The position numbers and the translations under genes are program-made. This document shows positions 1 to 7,578 of a stretch of 36,778 nt of DNA, piece by piece (the stretch's first letter is position 1; every line of letters starts with the position of its first letter). Source of the stretch: Methanobacterium sp. UBA410 (lineage in GTDB: Archaea; Methanobacteriota; Methanobacteria; Methanobacteriales; Methanobacteriaceae); the NCBI GenBank assembly GCA_002498385.1, contig DAHH01000009.1:14378-51155 (forward strand). The letters are read 5' to 3'. The notes under the pieces were generated by a model. The model made no database searches. It was not told the DNA's origin and was given only the letters and a program-made list of their open reading frames with translations.

Positions 1-88
1 GAAATATATATTGTGAAATATATTCAATGCGTATATTCAACGTAATACCTTCAACGTAATATTATATTCATAGTAGAAATGGTTCAAA

Positions 89-481
89 TTGTTAGAAACA
101 GAAGAAATAAGAAAATTTTTCAAAAGGGACAAGTTTGCTGAATATGGGTATAGAACCTTTAGAAGTGTCAGAAGGAGGGGCCACGACCAGGATGGAGGTA
201 ACATCTGAGCATTTAAACAGCCTCGGAACTGTTCACGGCAGTGCACTTTTCACACTGGCAGATTTCACCTTTGCAGTGGCAGCAAACTCACATGGAAGGG
301 CAACAGTAGCCATAAATGCCAACATATCGTATATGAAGCCGTAAAAAGTGGTGAATTGACTGCAGAGGCGCGTAAAGTGTCTTTAAACCATAAATTTGCA
401 ACTTATACCATAGACACCACAGACGAAGATGGAGAACTGATTGCCATATATCAGGGGGCTGGCTTACAGGAAAAGGGCTAA
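89..481 (+). pseudogene. PaaI-like hotdog thioesterase, broken by two frameshifts
   Basis: Joining three frames gives one continuous protein of the PaaI/acyl-CoA thioesterase hotdog family. The first part runs from a possible TTG at 89 (LLETEEIRKFFKRDKFAEY). The second, from about 144, contains LNSLGTVHGSALFTLADFTF, with the family's HGG-like HGS and the D of the helix. The third, from about 342, is VKSGELTAEARKVSLNHKFA and ends at TAA 479-481. The breaks lie near 141-146 (about two bases missing from an AT repeat) and near 342 (one base missing after ATGAAGCC). Family members hydrolyse acyl-CoA thioesters. A decayed gene and sequencing error at a low-quality spot are both possible; two breaks within 200 bp with otherwise intact residues make recent decay or error likelier than an old relic. 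Confidence 0.75.
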
Positions 482-555
482 AATTAGGGACTTAAAATAG
501 TGATTTACATGTTTTTGAAATGAAACTCTATGAAATTAATTTAGGGGGTTTTAGT

Positions 556-963
556 TTGGATGTAGAAGAGGTAATTCGCCTTTTAAATCTGGATTTTGTA
601 CGGGAACTTGAAGCTTCAATGATATACGTTCAAAACTCGTTTCTTATGGATGAATGCGACCCAAGCAGGGTTACAGAAGCCATAGCTGTGGATGAAATGA
701 GGCACATGTGGTGGCTTGCAGACCTCATAACTGCAAGGGGTGGGAAACCGAGCATGGAACACAAAGAACTTGACTTCGGCGATGAAAACCTTAAAAATCA
801 ACTTGAACGCCAAATAGAAATTGAAACTGAGGGAATAGAGATCTACACCCAACAGATTGAAACGACGGACGATGAAGAAGTTCGTGGGGTGTTGGAGCAC
901 ATCCTTGCAGAGGAGAAAAGGCACAGAAAGGAGTTCAAAACCAGACTTGACACACTGGATTAA
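556..963 (+). CDS. Ferritin-like di-iron domain protein
   Basis: A roughly 135-residue all-helical protein with two ExxH iron-ligand motifs of the ferritin/rubrerythrin fold: DEMRH (E47, H50) and AEEKRH (E120, H123), plus acidic helix residues near E17 and E92. No rubredoxin-type CxxC domain is present, so this is the bare four-helix module. I prefer TTG 556 because AGGGGG lies about 8 bases upstream; an ATG at 520 would add 12 residues but lacks a clear ribosome-binding site. Likely role, inferred from family: iron binding/oxidation or peroxide detoxification in the cytoplasm of an anaerobe. The specific substrate cannot be told. It stands alone downstream of the broken thioesterase gene. 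Confidence 0.75.
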   Translation: MDVEEVIRLLNLDFVRELEASMIYVQNSFLMDECDPSRVTEAIAVDEMRHMWWLADLITARGGKPSMEHKELDFGDENLKNQLERQIEIETEGIEIYTQQIETTDDEEVRGVLEHILAEEKRHRKEFKTRLDTLD

Positions 964-1230
964 AAATGTTTCCATGTTAACGACTGAAACTGATTTTACA
1001 GAACGTTTCCAGTGGATTTAGCTCTTTACTTATTATGGAGTTAAATGTCCACCAGAAAGGCCTGGCCACTACAAAACAAAAATATGAAATTTACATGAAT
1101 TTTCCGTTCTATGACAATTTGATCTGGTCTCTACTGGTTTTATTGTTTCTAACTCTATAAAATTCGAAGATTTTTTTAACTGGAGGATCTAAAGTAATGT
1201 AAAGTAATAAATTAAAATGGAGGCCCACAA

Positions 1231-1602
1231 ATGAATCTGAACAATGAAGAACTTGAAAAGCTTCAAGAACAACTTATACTGCTTTACAAGTTCGTATCTC
1301 AACATAACATGCTTAAAGAATTTTACTATGAAGGCTTAGAATTTAAGGAACCTGTGAAAGGTGATAAAACCACCATTAACAAGCTTTTAGAACTTGAAGA
1401 TGCAGAAGAGATGCTTCAAAATTGTATTCTCGAAGTTGAAGAACTTAAAACGGGCCATAAGATCAGTGATGATATTAAATGTGATAAAATTCGGGAAATC
1501 ACAAAATCATATGATTTAAACTTTTTATTCAAAAAATACGGCATGAAAAGCCTTGAAGATGTGGGAATGCTGGATATAAAAGGGATATTAAGCTACCTCT
1601 AA
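1231..1602 (+). CDS. Small acidic helical protein, unknown function
   Basis: A 123-residue, charge-rich, leucine-rich protein that I do not recognise. It is preceded by GGAGG about 8 bases before ATG. The composition (repeated EELEKLQEQL-type segments) suggests an all-alpha, possibly coiled-coil fold. No cysteines form a metal site, and no signal peptide or membrane segment is visible. The good ribosome-binding site, the length without stops in AT-rich DNA and the codon pattern support a real gene. It converges on the cyclo-ligase gene on the other strand, only 20 bases away. Confidence 0.7.
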   Translation: MNLNNEELEKLQEQLILLYKFVSQHNMLKEFYYEGLEFKEPVKGDKTTINKLLELEDAEEMLQNCILEVEELKTGHKISDDIKCDKIREITKSYDLNFLFKKYGMKSLEDVGMLDIKGILSYL

Positions 1603-1622
1603 ATAAGGTAACAAGTATAAGT

Positions 1623-2228
1623 TTAAAAAATCCTTAAAACCCGCTCAGGCGTTGCTATCATGTTTATTTTCTGATCATGGGCTTCCACTGGAACGCTGTC
1701 AACTATCTGAATCTCATGGACTGTTGTTGCAATGGGGGTGTCTTCTTTAATAACTTTTTCATGAAAGAGGTGGACTATTTCTGTGTCTCCATAACTTTTA
1801 CCTTTTCCAAGCCGGCCTCCTGACATGTCAACTGCAACGGATCCCTCAACAACCAGGTCCACACCTGGAAATCTTTGGATGTTTGTCCCGAATTTGAAGG
1901 CTCCTTCTTTGCTTGAAGCTGCCTTCTCACTGCCCTGGACCTTCAGGGGATCCAGCAAGATGTAACCTCTTTCAAGGTTGGGTGATGCCATGATAAGTTT
2001 TTTACCATCGAGCAGCGCGTACTCACGTACCTTTATCTGTGCAGTGTCTGGACTTGAAAACACAACTTCAGCCTTTTTCCACTCTTCAGTACTTCTTAAC
2101 ATCCCAGCAGCTTCCTTTGACCCTTTAAAATCAGGTATTCTACCGTGGCATGGTTTTTCAGGGTTTGAAATTTTCCTTGCTTCCATCATGTCCCATATAC
2201 AGGTTCTGAGTTTATCCTTGTTTTTCAT
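1623..2228 (-). CDS. 5-formyltetrahydrofolate cyclo-ligase family protein
   Basis: A roughly 200-residue protein of the MTHFS/5-FCL family (COG0212). The diagnostic glycine-rich segment is SGGRLGKGKSYGDTE, the archaeal version of the family's GxRLGxGxGYYD loop, followed by a strand, HEIQIVD and VPVEAHDQ. Bacterial and eukaryotic members convert 5-formyl-THF to 5,10-methenyl-THF using ATP. Methanobacteriales run C1 metabolism mainly on tetrahydromethanopterin, so the true substrate here is open. Start chosen at ATG 2228 (MKNKDKLR); in-frame ATGs at 2234 and 2258 are possible, none with a strong ribosome-binding site. A 14-bp direct repeat overlaps the upstream edge. Confidence 0.75.
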   Translation of the reverse strand: MKNKDKLRTCIWDMMEARKISNPEKPCHGRIPDFKGSKEAAGMLRSTEEWKKAEVVFSSPDTAQIKVREYALLDGKKLIMASPNLERGYILLDPLKVQGSEKAASSKEGAFKFGTNIQRFPGVDLVVEGSVAVDMSGGRLGKGKSYGDTEIVHLFHEKVIKEDTPIATTVHEIQIVDSVPVEAHDQKINMIATPERVLRIF

Positions 2229-2236
2229 GTTCATCC

Positions 2237-2269
2237 CATCTATTCGTGTTAATTGCATCTATTCGTGTT
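2237..2269. repeat. 14-bp direct repeat, period 19
   Basis: CATCTATTCGTGTT occurs perfectly at 2237-2250 and 2256-2269; a partial third copy (CATCTAT) follows at about 2275. It lies in the 5' region of the minus-strand cyclo-ligase gene and complicates its start choice. Confidence 0.85.
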
Positions 2270-2423
2270 CGTCCCATCTATAATATGCATGGTCTCCAAG
2301 ATATTTGTAATATATTTCCCAGCTGGAAAATGGGTAAATTGATGGGTCGTTCATATTTTGCAGTGCTCAACTCCCTCTTTCGGCATTTTAACCTTTAAAA
2401 TCAATTTTTAAACCCGGGTCCAT

Positions 2424-2438
2424 AACAAGATTTATATG
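2424..2438 (+). promoter_or_regulatory. Candidate BRE/TATA promoter for HMG-CoA synthase
   Basis: AACAAG followed by ATTTATATG resembles the archaeal BRE plus TATA box. Transcription starting about 25 bases later would give an untranslated leader of around 190 bases, containing the inverted-repeat structure at 2519-2615. Inferred from consensus only. Confidence 0.45.
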
Positions 2439-2518
2439 CTTGTTTTAACAACATCTCATTACTATACTTTTTATAAAATTTAAGAATCACAGAATAAATA
2501 ATCAACACCAAAAAAGCG

Positions 2519-2615
2519 TAATCTTTATTTTTAGGGTAAGATTAACATAAAAATACAGTTAAACAGTAAGATTAAGATAACAAAGACAAAATTGAAATGC
2601 TAAAAATAAAGATTA
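2519..2615. repeat. 16-bp perfect inverted repeat enclosing a 15-bp direct repeat
   Basis: The arm TAATCTTTATTTTTAG at 2519-2534 is exactly complementary to CTAAAAATAAAGATTA at 2600-2615, leaving a 65-base loop. Inside the loop are two near-identical 15-mers, GTAAGATTAACATAA (2536-2550) and GTAAGATTAAGATAA (2566-2580), differing at one base. The element ends 33 bases before the HMG-CoA synthase ATG. It could be an RNA stem in the leader or a DNA operator. Confidence 0.8.
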
Positions 2616-2648
2616 ATTATTAACTATTTCAAATGGTCGTGATAGTAT

Positions 2649-3689
2649 ATGTCAGGAATTGTAGGATATGGAGTTTACATACCTTCATACAGAATAAAAG
2701 TTGAAGAAATAGCAAAGGTCTGGGGGGACGATCCCAAGGCAATTTCAAGGGGATTGGTTGTCAATGAAAAATCAGTACCGGCTCCAGATGAAGATACCGC
2801 AACCATAGCAGTTGAAGCAGCACGTAACTCACTTAAACGTGCACTCATTGATCCTCAAAAAATAGGGGCAGTTTACGTGGGCTCAGAATCACATCCTTAC
2901 GCTGTTAAACCAACAGCAACTATAGTTGCAGAAGCTATAGAAGCAACACCAGATTTAACTGCTGCAGACCTTGAATTTGCATGTAAAGCAGGTACTGCAG
3001 GCATGCAAATGTGTATGGGACTTGTTGATTCCAATTTAATTGAATATGGTATGGCTATTGGTGCCGATACTTCACAGGGTGCTCCTGGAGATGCTCTTGA
3101 ATACACAGCATCTGCAGGTGGAGCTGCCTACGTGATAGGTAAAGAGAACACAATAGCAGACTTTGAGGGAACCTACAGTTTCACAACTGACACACCAGAC
3201 TTTTACAGAAGGGAAGGACAGCCCTACCCAAAACACGGTGGAAGATTCACAGGACAGCCAGCCTACTTCAAGCACGTTCTTTCAGGTGCAAAGGGCCTTT
3301 TCGAGAAAATGGGAACAGAACCATCTGACTACGATCACGTTGTGTTCCACCAGCCCAACGGTAAGTTCTACCTGAGAGCTGCAAGAAAACTGGGATTCAC
3401 GGAGGAACAGTACAAAACAGGTTTATTAACCCCAGTTATAGGTAACACTTACTCAGGAGCAACACCATTAGGCCTTGCAGCTGTTCTTGACATTGCAGAG
3501 CCTGGAGATCGTGTTATGGCAGTTTCTTACGGTTCAGGTGCTGGAAGCGATGCATTCAGCATAACTGTCAACGATAGAATAGATGAGGTAAGGGAAAACG
3601 CACCTAAAGTTCGAGAAATGATTGAAAATAAAACTTACGTTGATTATGCAATCTACGCCAAGTACAAAGGAAAAATAAAGATGAACTGA
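2649..3689 (+). CDS. Hydroxymethylglutaryl-CoA synthase (archaeal type)
   Basis: A 346-residue archaeal HMG-CoA synthase. It condenses acetyl-CoA with acetoacetyl-CoA to HMG-CoA, feeding the mevalonate route to archaeal isoprenoid lipids. The catalytic triad is readable: Glu80 in VGSESHPYAVKP, the acyl-carrying Cys112 in EFACKAGTAGMQ, and His234 in VVFHQPNGKF. A C-terminal thiolase-fold segment (VIGNTYSGATPLGLA, SYGSGAGSDAF) completes it. The length is normal. Acetoacetyl-CoA thiolase follows 272 bases later on the same strand. In archaea these two enzymes form a complex held by a DUF35 protein, which is not encoded here. The leader carries a large inverted repeat that may regulate it. Confidence 0.95.
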   Translation: MSGIVGYGVYIPSYRIKVEEIAKVWGDDPKAISRGLVVNEKSVPAPDEDTATIAVEAARNSLKRALIDPQKIGAVYVGSESHPYAVKPTATIVAEAIEATPDLTAADLEFACKAGTAGMQMCMGLVDSNLIEYGMAIGADTSQGAPGDALEYTASAGGAAYVIGKENTIADFEGTYSFTTDTPDFYRREGQPYPKHGGRFTGQPAYFKHVLSGAKGLFEKMGTEPSDYDHVVFHQPNGKFYLRAARKLGFTEEQYKTGLLTPVIGNTYSGATPLGLAAVLDIAEPGDRVMAVSYGSGAGSDAFSITVNDRIDEVRENAPKVREMIENKTYVDYAIYAKYKGKIKMN

Positions 3690-3810
3690 TTAATTCCTTA
3701 AGAAGGTTTCTGAAAATCTGTTAAAAAATTTCAAGATCTGTTAAGAATTTCTTTCTATAAAATCTTCATTTTTAAAATAATGAAGAAAAAGTTAATGAAG
3801 AGAAAAAAAG

Positions 3811-3830
3811 ATTAGATGAAAAAGTCTAAT
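3811..3830 (+). other. Small hairpin between HMG-CoA synthase and thiolase genes
   Basis: ATTAGA / TCTAAT form a 6-bp stem with an 8-base loop. It sits in the 272-base AT-rich gap, which otherwise shows only an imperfect direct repeat of ATCTGTTAA near 3715-3760. It could be an mRNA-processing or weak termination site. Confidence 0.3.
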
Positions 3831-3961
3831 AATAAGAAGAAATCCTGAATAAAAACTGTAAAGATTCTATTTAATTGTTTTAAAAGTTAATTATTAAGCT
3901 ATGCAAAAATAAGGATCTTAAGGGAATTAAAAAGAAATTCATACAAAATGGGGGAATTCAT

Positions 3962-5113
3962 TTGAGAGATGTTGCGATTATAGGAGCATCACAGACCAAA
4001 TTTGGAGAATTGTGGGATGTATCATTTAGGGATCTGGTAGTTGAAGCTGGATTAAAAGCTATTGAAGATGCAGGCATTGTAGGAGATGACCTTGATGCGA
4101 TGTATGTTGGAAACATGTCAGCTGGTTTATTCGTTGGACAGGAACACATAGCCTCTCTTATAGCAGACCATGCAGGACTCACACCAATACCATGTGCACG
4201 TGTTGAAGCAGCATGTGCATCAGGAGGTCTAGCACTGCGTAATGGCATAATGGCTGTTGCATCAGGCTTTCATGACATGGTGATCTCTGCAGGTGTTGAG
4301 AAGATGACAGATATAGTTGACCCAACACCAGCCATTGCAACGGCATCAGACCAGGAATGGGAGGCACAGCAGGGCGTTACATTCCCATCGCTCTATGCAA
4401 TGATGGCAAGGCGTCACATGTACGAGTACGGCACAACAAGGGAACAGCTTGCAATGTTTTCGGTTATAAACCACAAAAACGCTTCTAAAAACCCGCTTGC
4501 CCAGTATCAAAACACCATCACTGTTGACCAGGTTTTAAATTCAAGCAAGGTTGCAGACCCATTAACACTTCTTGACTGTTCACCTGTAACCGATGGAGCC
4601 GCTGGAGTTATAATCTGCCCTGCAGAGGATGCAAAGAAATACACAGACACTCCAATATACGTTAAGGCAGCAGCTCAAGCTTCAGGAACAATAGCTCTTC
4701 ACAACAGAAGGGATATAACCACAATAGACTCAAGTGTCAATGCTTCACGTAAAGCATATAAAATGGCTGGTGTAGGACCAAAGGACATAGACGTGGCAGA
4801 AGTCCATGACTGCTTCAGTATAAATGGAATTCTTGCAATAGAAGACCTTGGATTTGTTGAAAAGGGTAAAGGAGGACCTGCAGTAGAAGAGGGCATGACT
4901 GAAATGGATGGTGAAATACCTGTAAACCCATCAGGAGGTCTTAAAGCCAGAGGACACCCATTGGGTGCAACTGGAATTGCTCAGGCTGCTGAGATAGTAA
5001 AACAATTAAAGGGAGAAGCAGGTAAAAGACAGGTGAATGGTGCTGAAATAGGCATGACCCACAACATTGGTGGAACCGGTGGAACAGCTGTGGTGCACAT
5101 ACTGTCAAACTGA
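3962..5113 (+). CDS. Acetyl-CoA C-acetyltransferase (archaeal thiolase)
   Basis: A 383-residue thiolase of the archaeal acetoacetyl-CoA type. Visible active-site elements are the nucleophilic Cys85 in EAACASGG, His282 in VAEVHDCFSI, and His332 in GLKARGHPLGATG, with the C-terminal GMTHNIGGTGGTAVV loop. It joins two acetyl-CoA molecules; in methanogens its unfavourable product is passed directly to HMG-CoA synthase. The start is TTG 3962, with GGGGG about 7 bases upstream. The third partner expected in this gene set, a DUF35 zinc-ribbon/OB-fold protein, does not follow: after the stop come T-rich repeats and a convergent flippase gene. Confidence 0.93.
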   Translation: MRDVAIIGASQTKFGELWDVSFRDLVVEAGLKAIEDAGIVGDDLDAMYVGNMSAGLFVGQEHIASLIADHAGLTPIPCARVEAACASGGLALRNGIMAVASGFHDMVISAGVEKMTDIVDPTPAIATASDQEWEAQQGVTFPSLYAMMARRHMYEYGTTREQLAMFSVINHKNASKNPLAQYQNTITVDQVLNSSKVADPLTLLDCSPVTDGAAGVIICPAEDAKKYTDTPIYVKAAAQASGTIALHNRRDITTIDSSVNASRKAYKMAGVGPKDIDVAEVHDCFSINGILAIEDLGFVEKGKGGPAVEEGMTEMDGEIPVNPSGGLKARGHPLGATGIAQAAEIVKQLKGEAGKRQVNGAEIGMTHNIGGTGGTAVVHILSN

Positions 5114-5471
5114 GCTATAAATTAAATGTGAGCTACAAAAGGCAGTTTGATGTGTTTTACATTAAACTGTTTAATTTAACTATTTAATCGCGCTGTTTAA
5201 TTTAATTTTTGTATTACCCTCTTTTTTTGTATTTTATTGTGTAATAAATTGCTGTGTAACATTTTTACTGTGTAACAATGTTTATGGAATATTTGCTAAT
5301 TTCATTAATCTTTTTATTTTTAATACCTGTTTTAATCTTTTTAATCTTTTTAATCTTTTTAATCTTTTTAATCTTTTTAATCTTTTTAATCTTTTTAATC
5401 TTTTTAATCTAAATTTTTAGCCTTAAATTTTTAGATTTCTACCTTCCAACTTATTTTTTAGAAAAAAATAC
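5114..5471. other. Convergent intergenic region with repeats and T-rich terminator sequence
   Basis: 358 bases without a gene between two converging genes. It contains a 13-bp direct repeat (CTGTTTAATTTAA at 5167-5179 and 5193-5205), a 10-bp repeat (CTGTGTAACA at 5252-5261 and 5268-5277), poly-T tracts typical of archaeal termination (about 5205-5229) and the 9-bp array listed separately. An A7 run at 5462-5468 gives a U-tract for the minus-strand gene. Confidence 0.6.
5330..5409. repeat. 9-bp tandem repeat, eight full copies
   Basis: TTTTTAATC is repeated without mismatch eight times from 5338 to 5409, preceded by a partial copy from 5330. The array lies downstream of the thiolase gene and 62 bases past the end of the convergent flippase gene. 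Each unit supplies a T5 tract, so on the plus strand it may act as a string of archaeal termination signals. A perfect array suggests recent slippage expansion. Confidence 0.95.
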
Positions 5472-6959
5472 TCAGGATCTAAACTTTTTCAACGGTTTGT
5501 AAACCTTTTTCAGTGCATCCATAAAAACACTCCTGAAAAAGAGGATCTCATTTTTTCTGATACCCCCAACCACCCACAAAGTTGAGATATAAACTGCAAG
5601 ACATATCAAGGCAGAAAAAATTATGTTCATGGGGTTCTGGGGGTTCAAAATAATGAGAACCATGGACATCAGTAGTGATGCACCCAGACTTTTTGCAAGA
5701 AATCCAAAGTAAAATGTACAGCGGATGTACTTAAATGAGTAGAACATTGTAACAAGGAAGGAAAATATGTAAACAATCAAGGTTGTAATGGCCACTCCAG
5801 TTATCCCAAAACGGTAACCAAGTGTAACATCCATTGCCACGTTCAAAACCGTGGACATTATCCATATATTTCCTGTGATGGATGTTTTTTTCTCAAGAAC
5901 AACTATCTGGGATATTATACCGTAAACTCCGAAAAAAATACCTCCAAGGGCGATGATGGGCGTTATTATGTAACCATTTGAGGCTATCTCAGGCGTGGAA
6001 AGGAGGTTGAGGAGAGGTTTTGAGAGTATGGACAGAAAGAAGAAGGTTGGTATTGAAACCATTAAAAAGAACTTTATTGAATAATTCAGGAGATGTTTAA
6101 CATCGTAAATTCTGTTTTCAGCGTAGTACTTCGATAGAATGGGAAGCAGAACCGTGTAAAATGGTGACAGTATCAGGGATATTAAGTTACCCAGGAGGTA
6201 ACCTGCAGAGTAATACCCCACAAAGGAAAGGCCCAGAAGCATACCAATAACGTAGCGGTCTGTGATGTCAAGTACCCAGAATGAGATGTTGCTTGGGATG
6301 GTTGGCAGTCCAAAGTTCAGGTAATCCTTCATGTTGTAAAGTTTTGGGACTCTAAAACCAATCCTGGACAGTATTATGCCGAACATGCTCAAAAAAATGA
6401 TGATCTGACAGATGATAACTCCAAAGATGGCTCCAATTAATCCGTAGTTAACTGCAATGAAAAAAGCAACGAGAACCACGGTTAAGTAGGCCTGTACCAT
6501 GGTGAAAAAGGAGTAGATCTTTATCAACTGAAAGGTTCTGAAGTAATCAAAAAGAAGCAGTATCAAACCGTTTAAAAGCAGAGAAGCAGATAGAATCAGG
6601 GAAATGTTAACATCCCCATTGAACAGGATAACTGCAATGGGTTTTGCAAAGACGAGAAACAGTAGGGAAACGCCCAGACTTCCAAGCAGAACCACAAATC
6701 CAATGGAGTAAAATGCTTCCCGCACCTCATCCTTGTTTCTGGTTGCAGCAAGGAACCTTACCATGGTGTATGGCAGTCCAAATGAAGCTATGGCTGGTAT
6801 CAAAGTTATGGTAACTATGAACTGGTTCCATGCACCATATTCCTGTGCTGTTAATGTTTGGGTTAAAATTGGGAGTAAAATGATTGAGCTCAGGCTTGCA
6901 AGAATGCTGGTTACCCCAACAAGGCCTATCTGCTTTACAAAGAGTTTGTACTCCTCCAT
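5472..6959 (-). CDS. Polysaccharide/oligosaccharide flippase, MOP superfamily (Wzx-like)
   Basis: A roughly 495-residue very hydrophobic protein with about 12-14 membrane helices. Its N-terminus (GLVGVTSILASLSSIILLPI, then LTAQEYGAWNQF) is the hallmark of Wzx-type lipid-linked oligosaccharide exporters. It probably flips a lipid-linked glycan across the membrane for the cell surface, such as S-layer or pseudomurein-associated sugars. The start is ATG 6959 because GGGGGG lies about 9 bases upstream; an upstream TTG at 6974 would bury that site. No glycosyltransferase neighbours are present, so it is an orphan rather than part of a surface-sugar cluster here. Confidence 0.85.
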   Translation of the reverse strand: MEEYKLFVKQIGLVGVTSILASLSSIILLPILTQTLTAQEYGAWNQFIVTITLIPAIASFGLPYTMVRFLAATRNKDEVREAFYSIGFVVLLGSLGVSLLFLVFAKPIAVILFNGDVNISLILSASLLLNGLILLLFDYFRTFQLIKIYSFFTMVQAYLTVVLVAFFIAVNYGLIGAIFGVIICQIIIFLSMFGIILSRIGFRVPKLYNMKDYLNFGLPTIPSNISFWVLDITDRYVIGMLLGLSFVGYYSAGYLLGNLISLILSPFYTVLLPILSKYYAENRIYDVKHLLNYSIKFFLMVSIPTFFFLSILSKPLLNLLSTPEIASNGYIITPIIALGGIFFGVYGIISQIVVLEKKTSITGNIWIMSTVLNVAMDVTLGYRFGITGVAITTLIVYIFSFLVTMFYSFKYIRCTFYFGFLAKSLGASLLMSMVLIILNPQNPMNIIFSALICLAVYISTLWVVGGIRKNEILFFRSVFMDALKKVYKPLKKFRS

Positions 6960-7530
6960 ACCCAAACCCCCCAAAATTTGAAGGGCATCAAAAATTTAGA
7001 TCCGGATTAACAGATTATAGATTAACAGATTACAATGAATAATGTACAGTAATTCATATGTAAATAATTATCATTAAACTCTTTGTATCAAATAAATTTA
7101 AAAAGTAATAAATCTATGAAACAATAAAATGAACATTTTTCAGAATAAAGCTTTTTATACATTTCAATTTTTCCAGTGCAGAAAAATTTTTTATAGAACT
7201 TAAGGTTCGAGATCTAGGTTGAGATCATCTCTCATGGCCACGTCAAAATTAGGGAGCTCCTAAAATATATTTTAAAAAGTTCTAGAAGCTTTTTTAAAGA
7301 TGCTTTTAGAAAAAGATCCTTTTAAATTTTTTTTAGAGATAAGTTTAGTAGATCGTTTTAGAAAATTTTTTTTTAAGATCCTCTTGATCTTTTTAGAAAA
7401 TTTTTTTAAACCTTTTGAAGTCCTTTTTTAAATCTTCTAAGAAGTTTTAACTATTAAATAATGTTTCAATGTTTTAAAAAGTTCGATTTCAAAAATAAAA
7501 AATTTCAAATTTCAAAAATAGAAAAGTGCA
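6960..7530. other. Long AT-rich intergenic region
   Basis: About 570 bases between the flippase and thermosome genes, with no convincing coding sequence. A short GC-richer patch at about 7200-7262 contains small inverted repeats (GAGATCATCTC; the palindrome GAGCTC). A 22-bp direct repeat with one mismatch (GATCKTTTTAGAAAATTTTT, plus two further T) occurs at 7351-7372 and 7386-7407. An open frame at 7461-7730 overlaps the thermosome terminator and the 3' end of its gene and is not believable. Confidence 0.5.
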
Positions 7531-7552
7531 AAATAAAAAAAAATAAAAAAAA
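7531..7552 (-). terminator. Poly-U terminator of the thermosome gene
   Basis: The plus strand reads AAATAAAAAAAAATAAAAAA plus AA, so the minus-strand transcript gets a long interrupted U-tract beginning about 26 bases after the thermosome stop codon. This is the usual form of an archaeal intrinsic terminator. Confidence 0.7.
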
Positions 7553-7578
7553 TGGTTTTAGTTTTTTCCTGAATTTTT

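Noticed and set aside
7204..7220. GGTTCGAGATC resembling a tRNA T-loop
   Set aside because: No acceptor, D or anticodon arms can be built around it.
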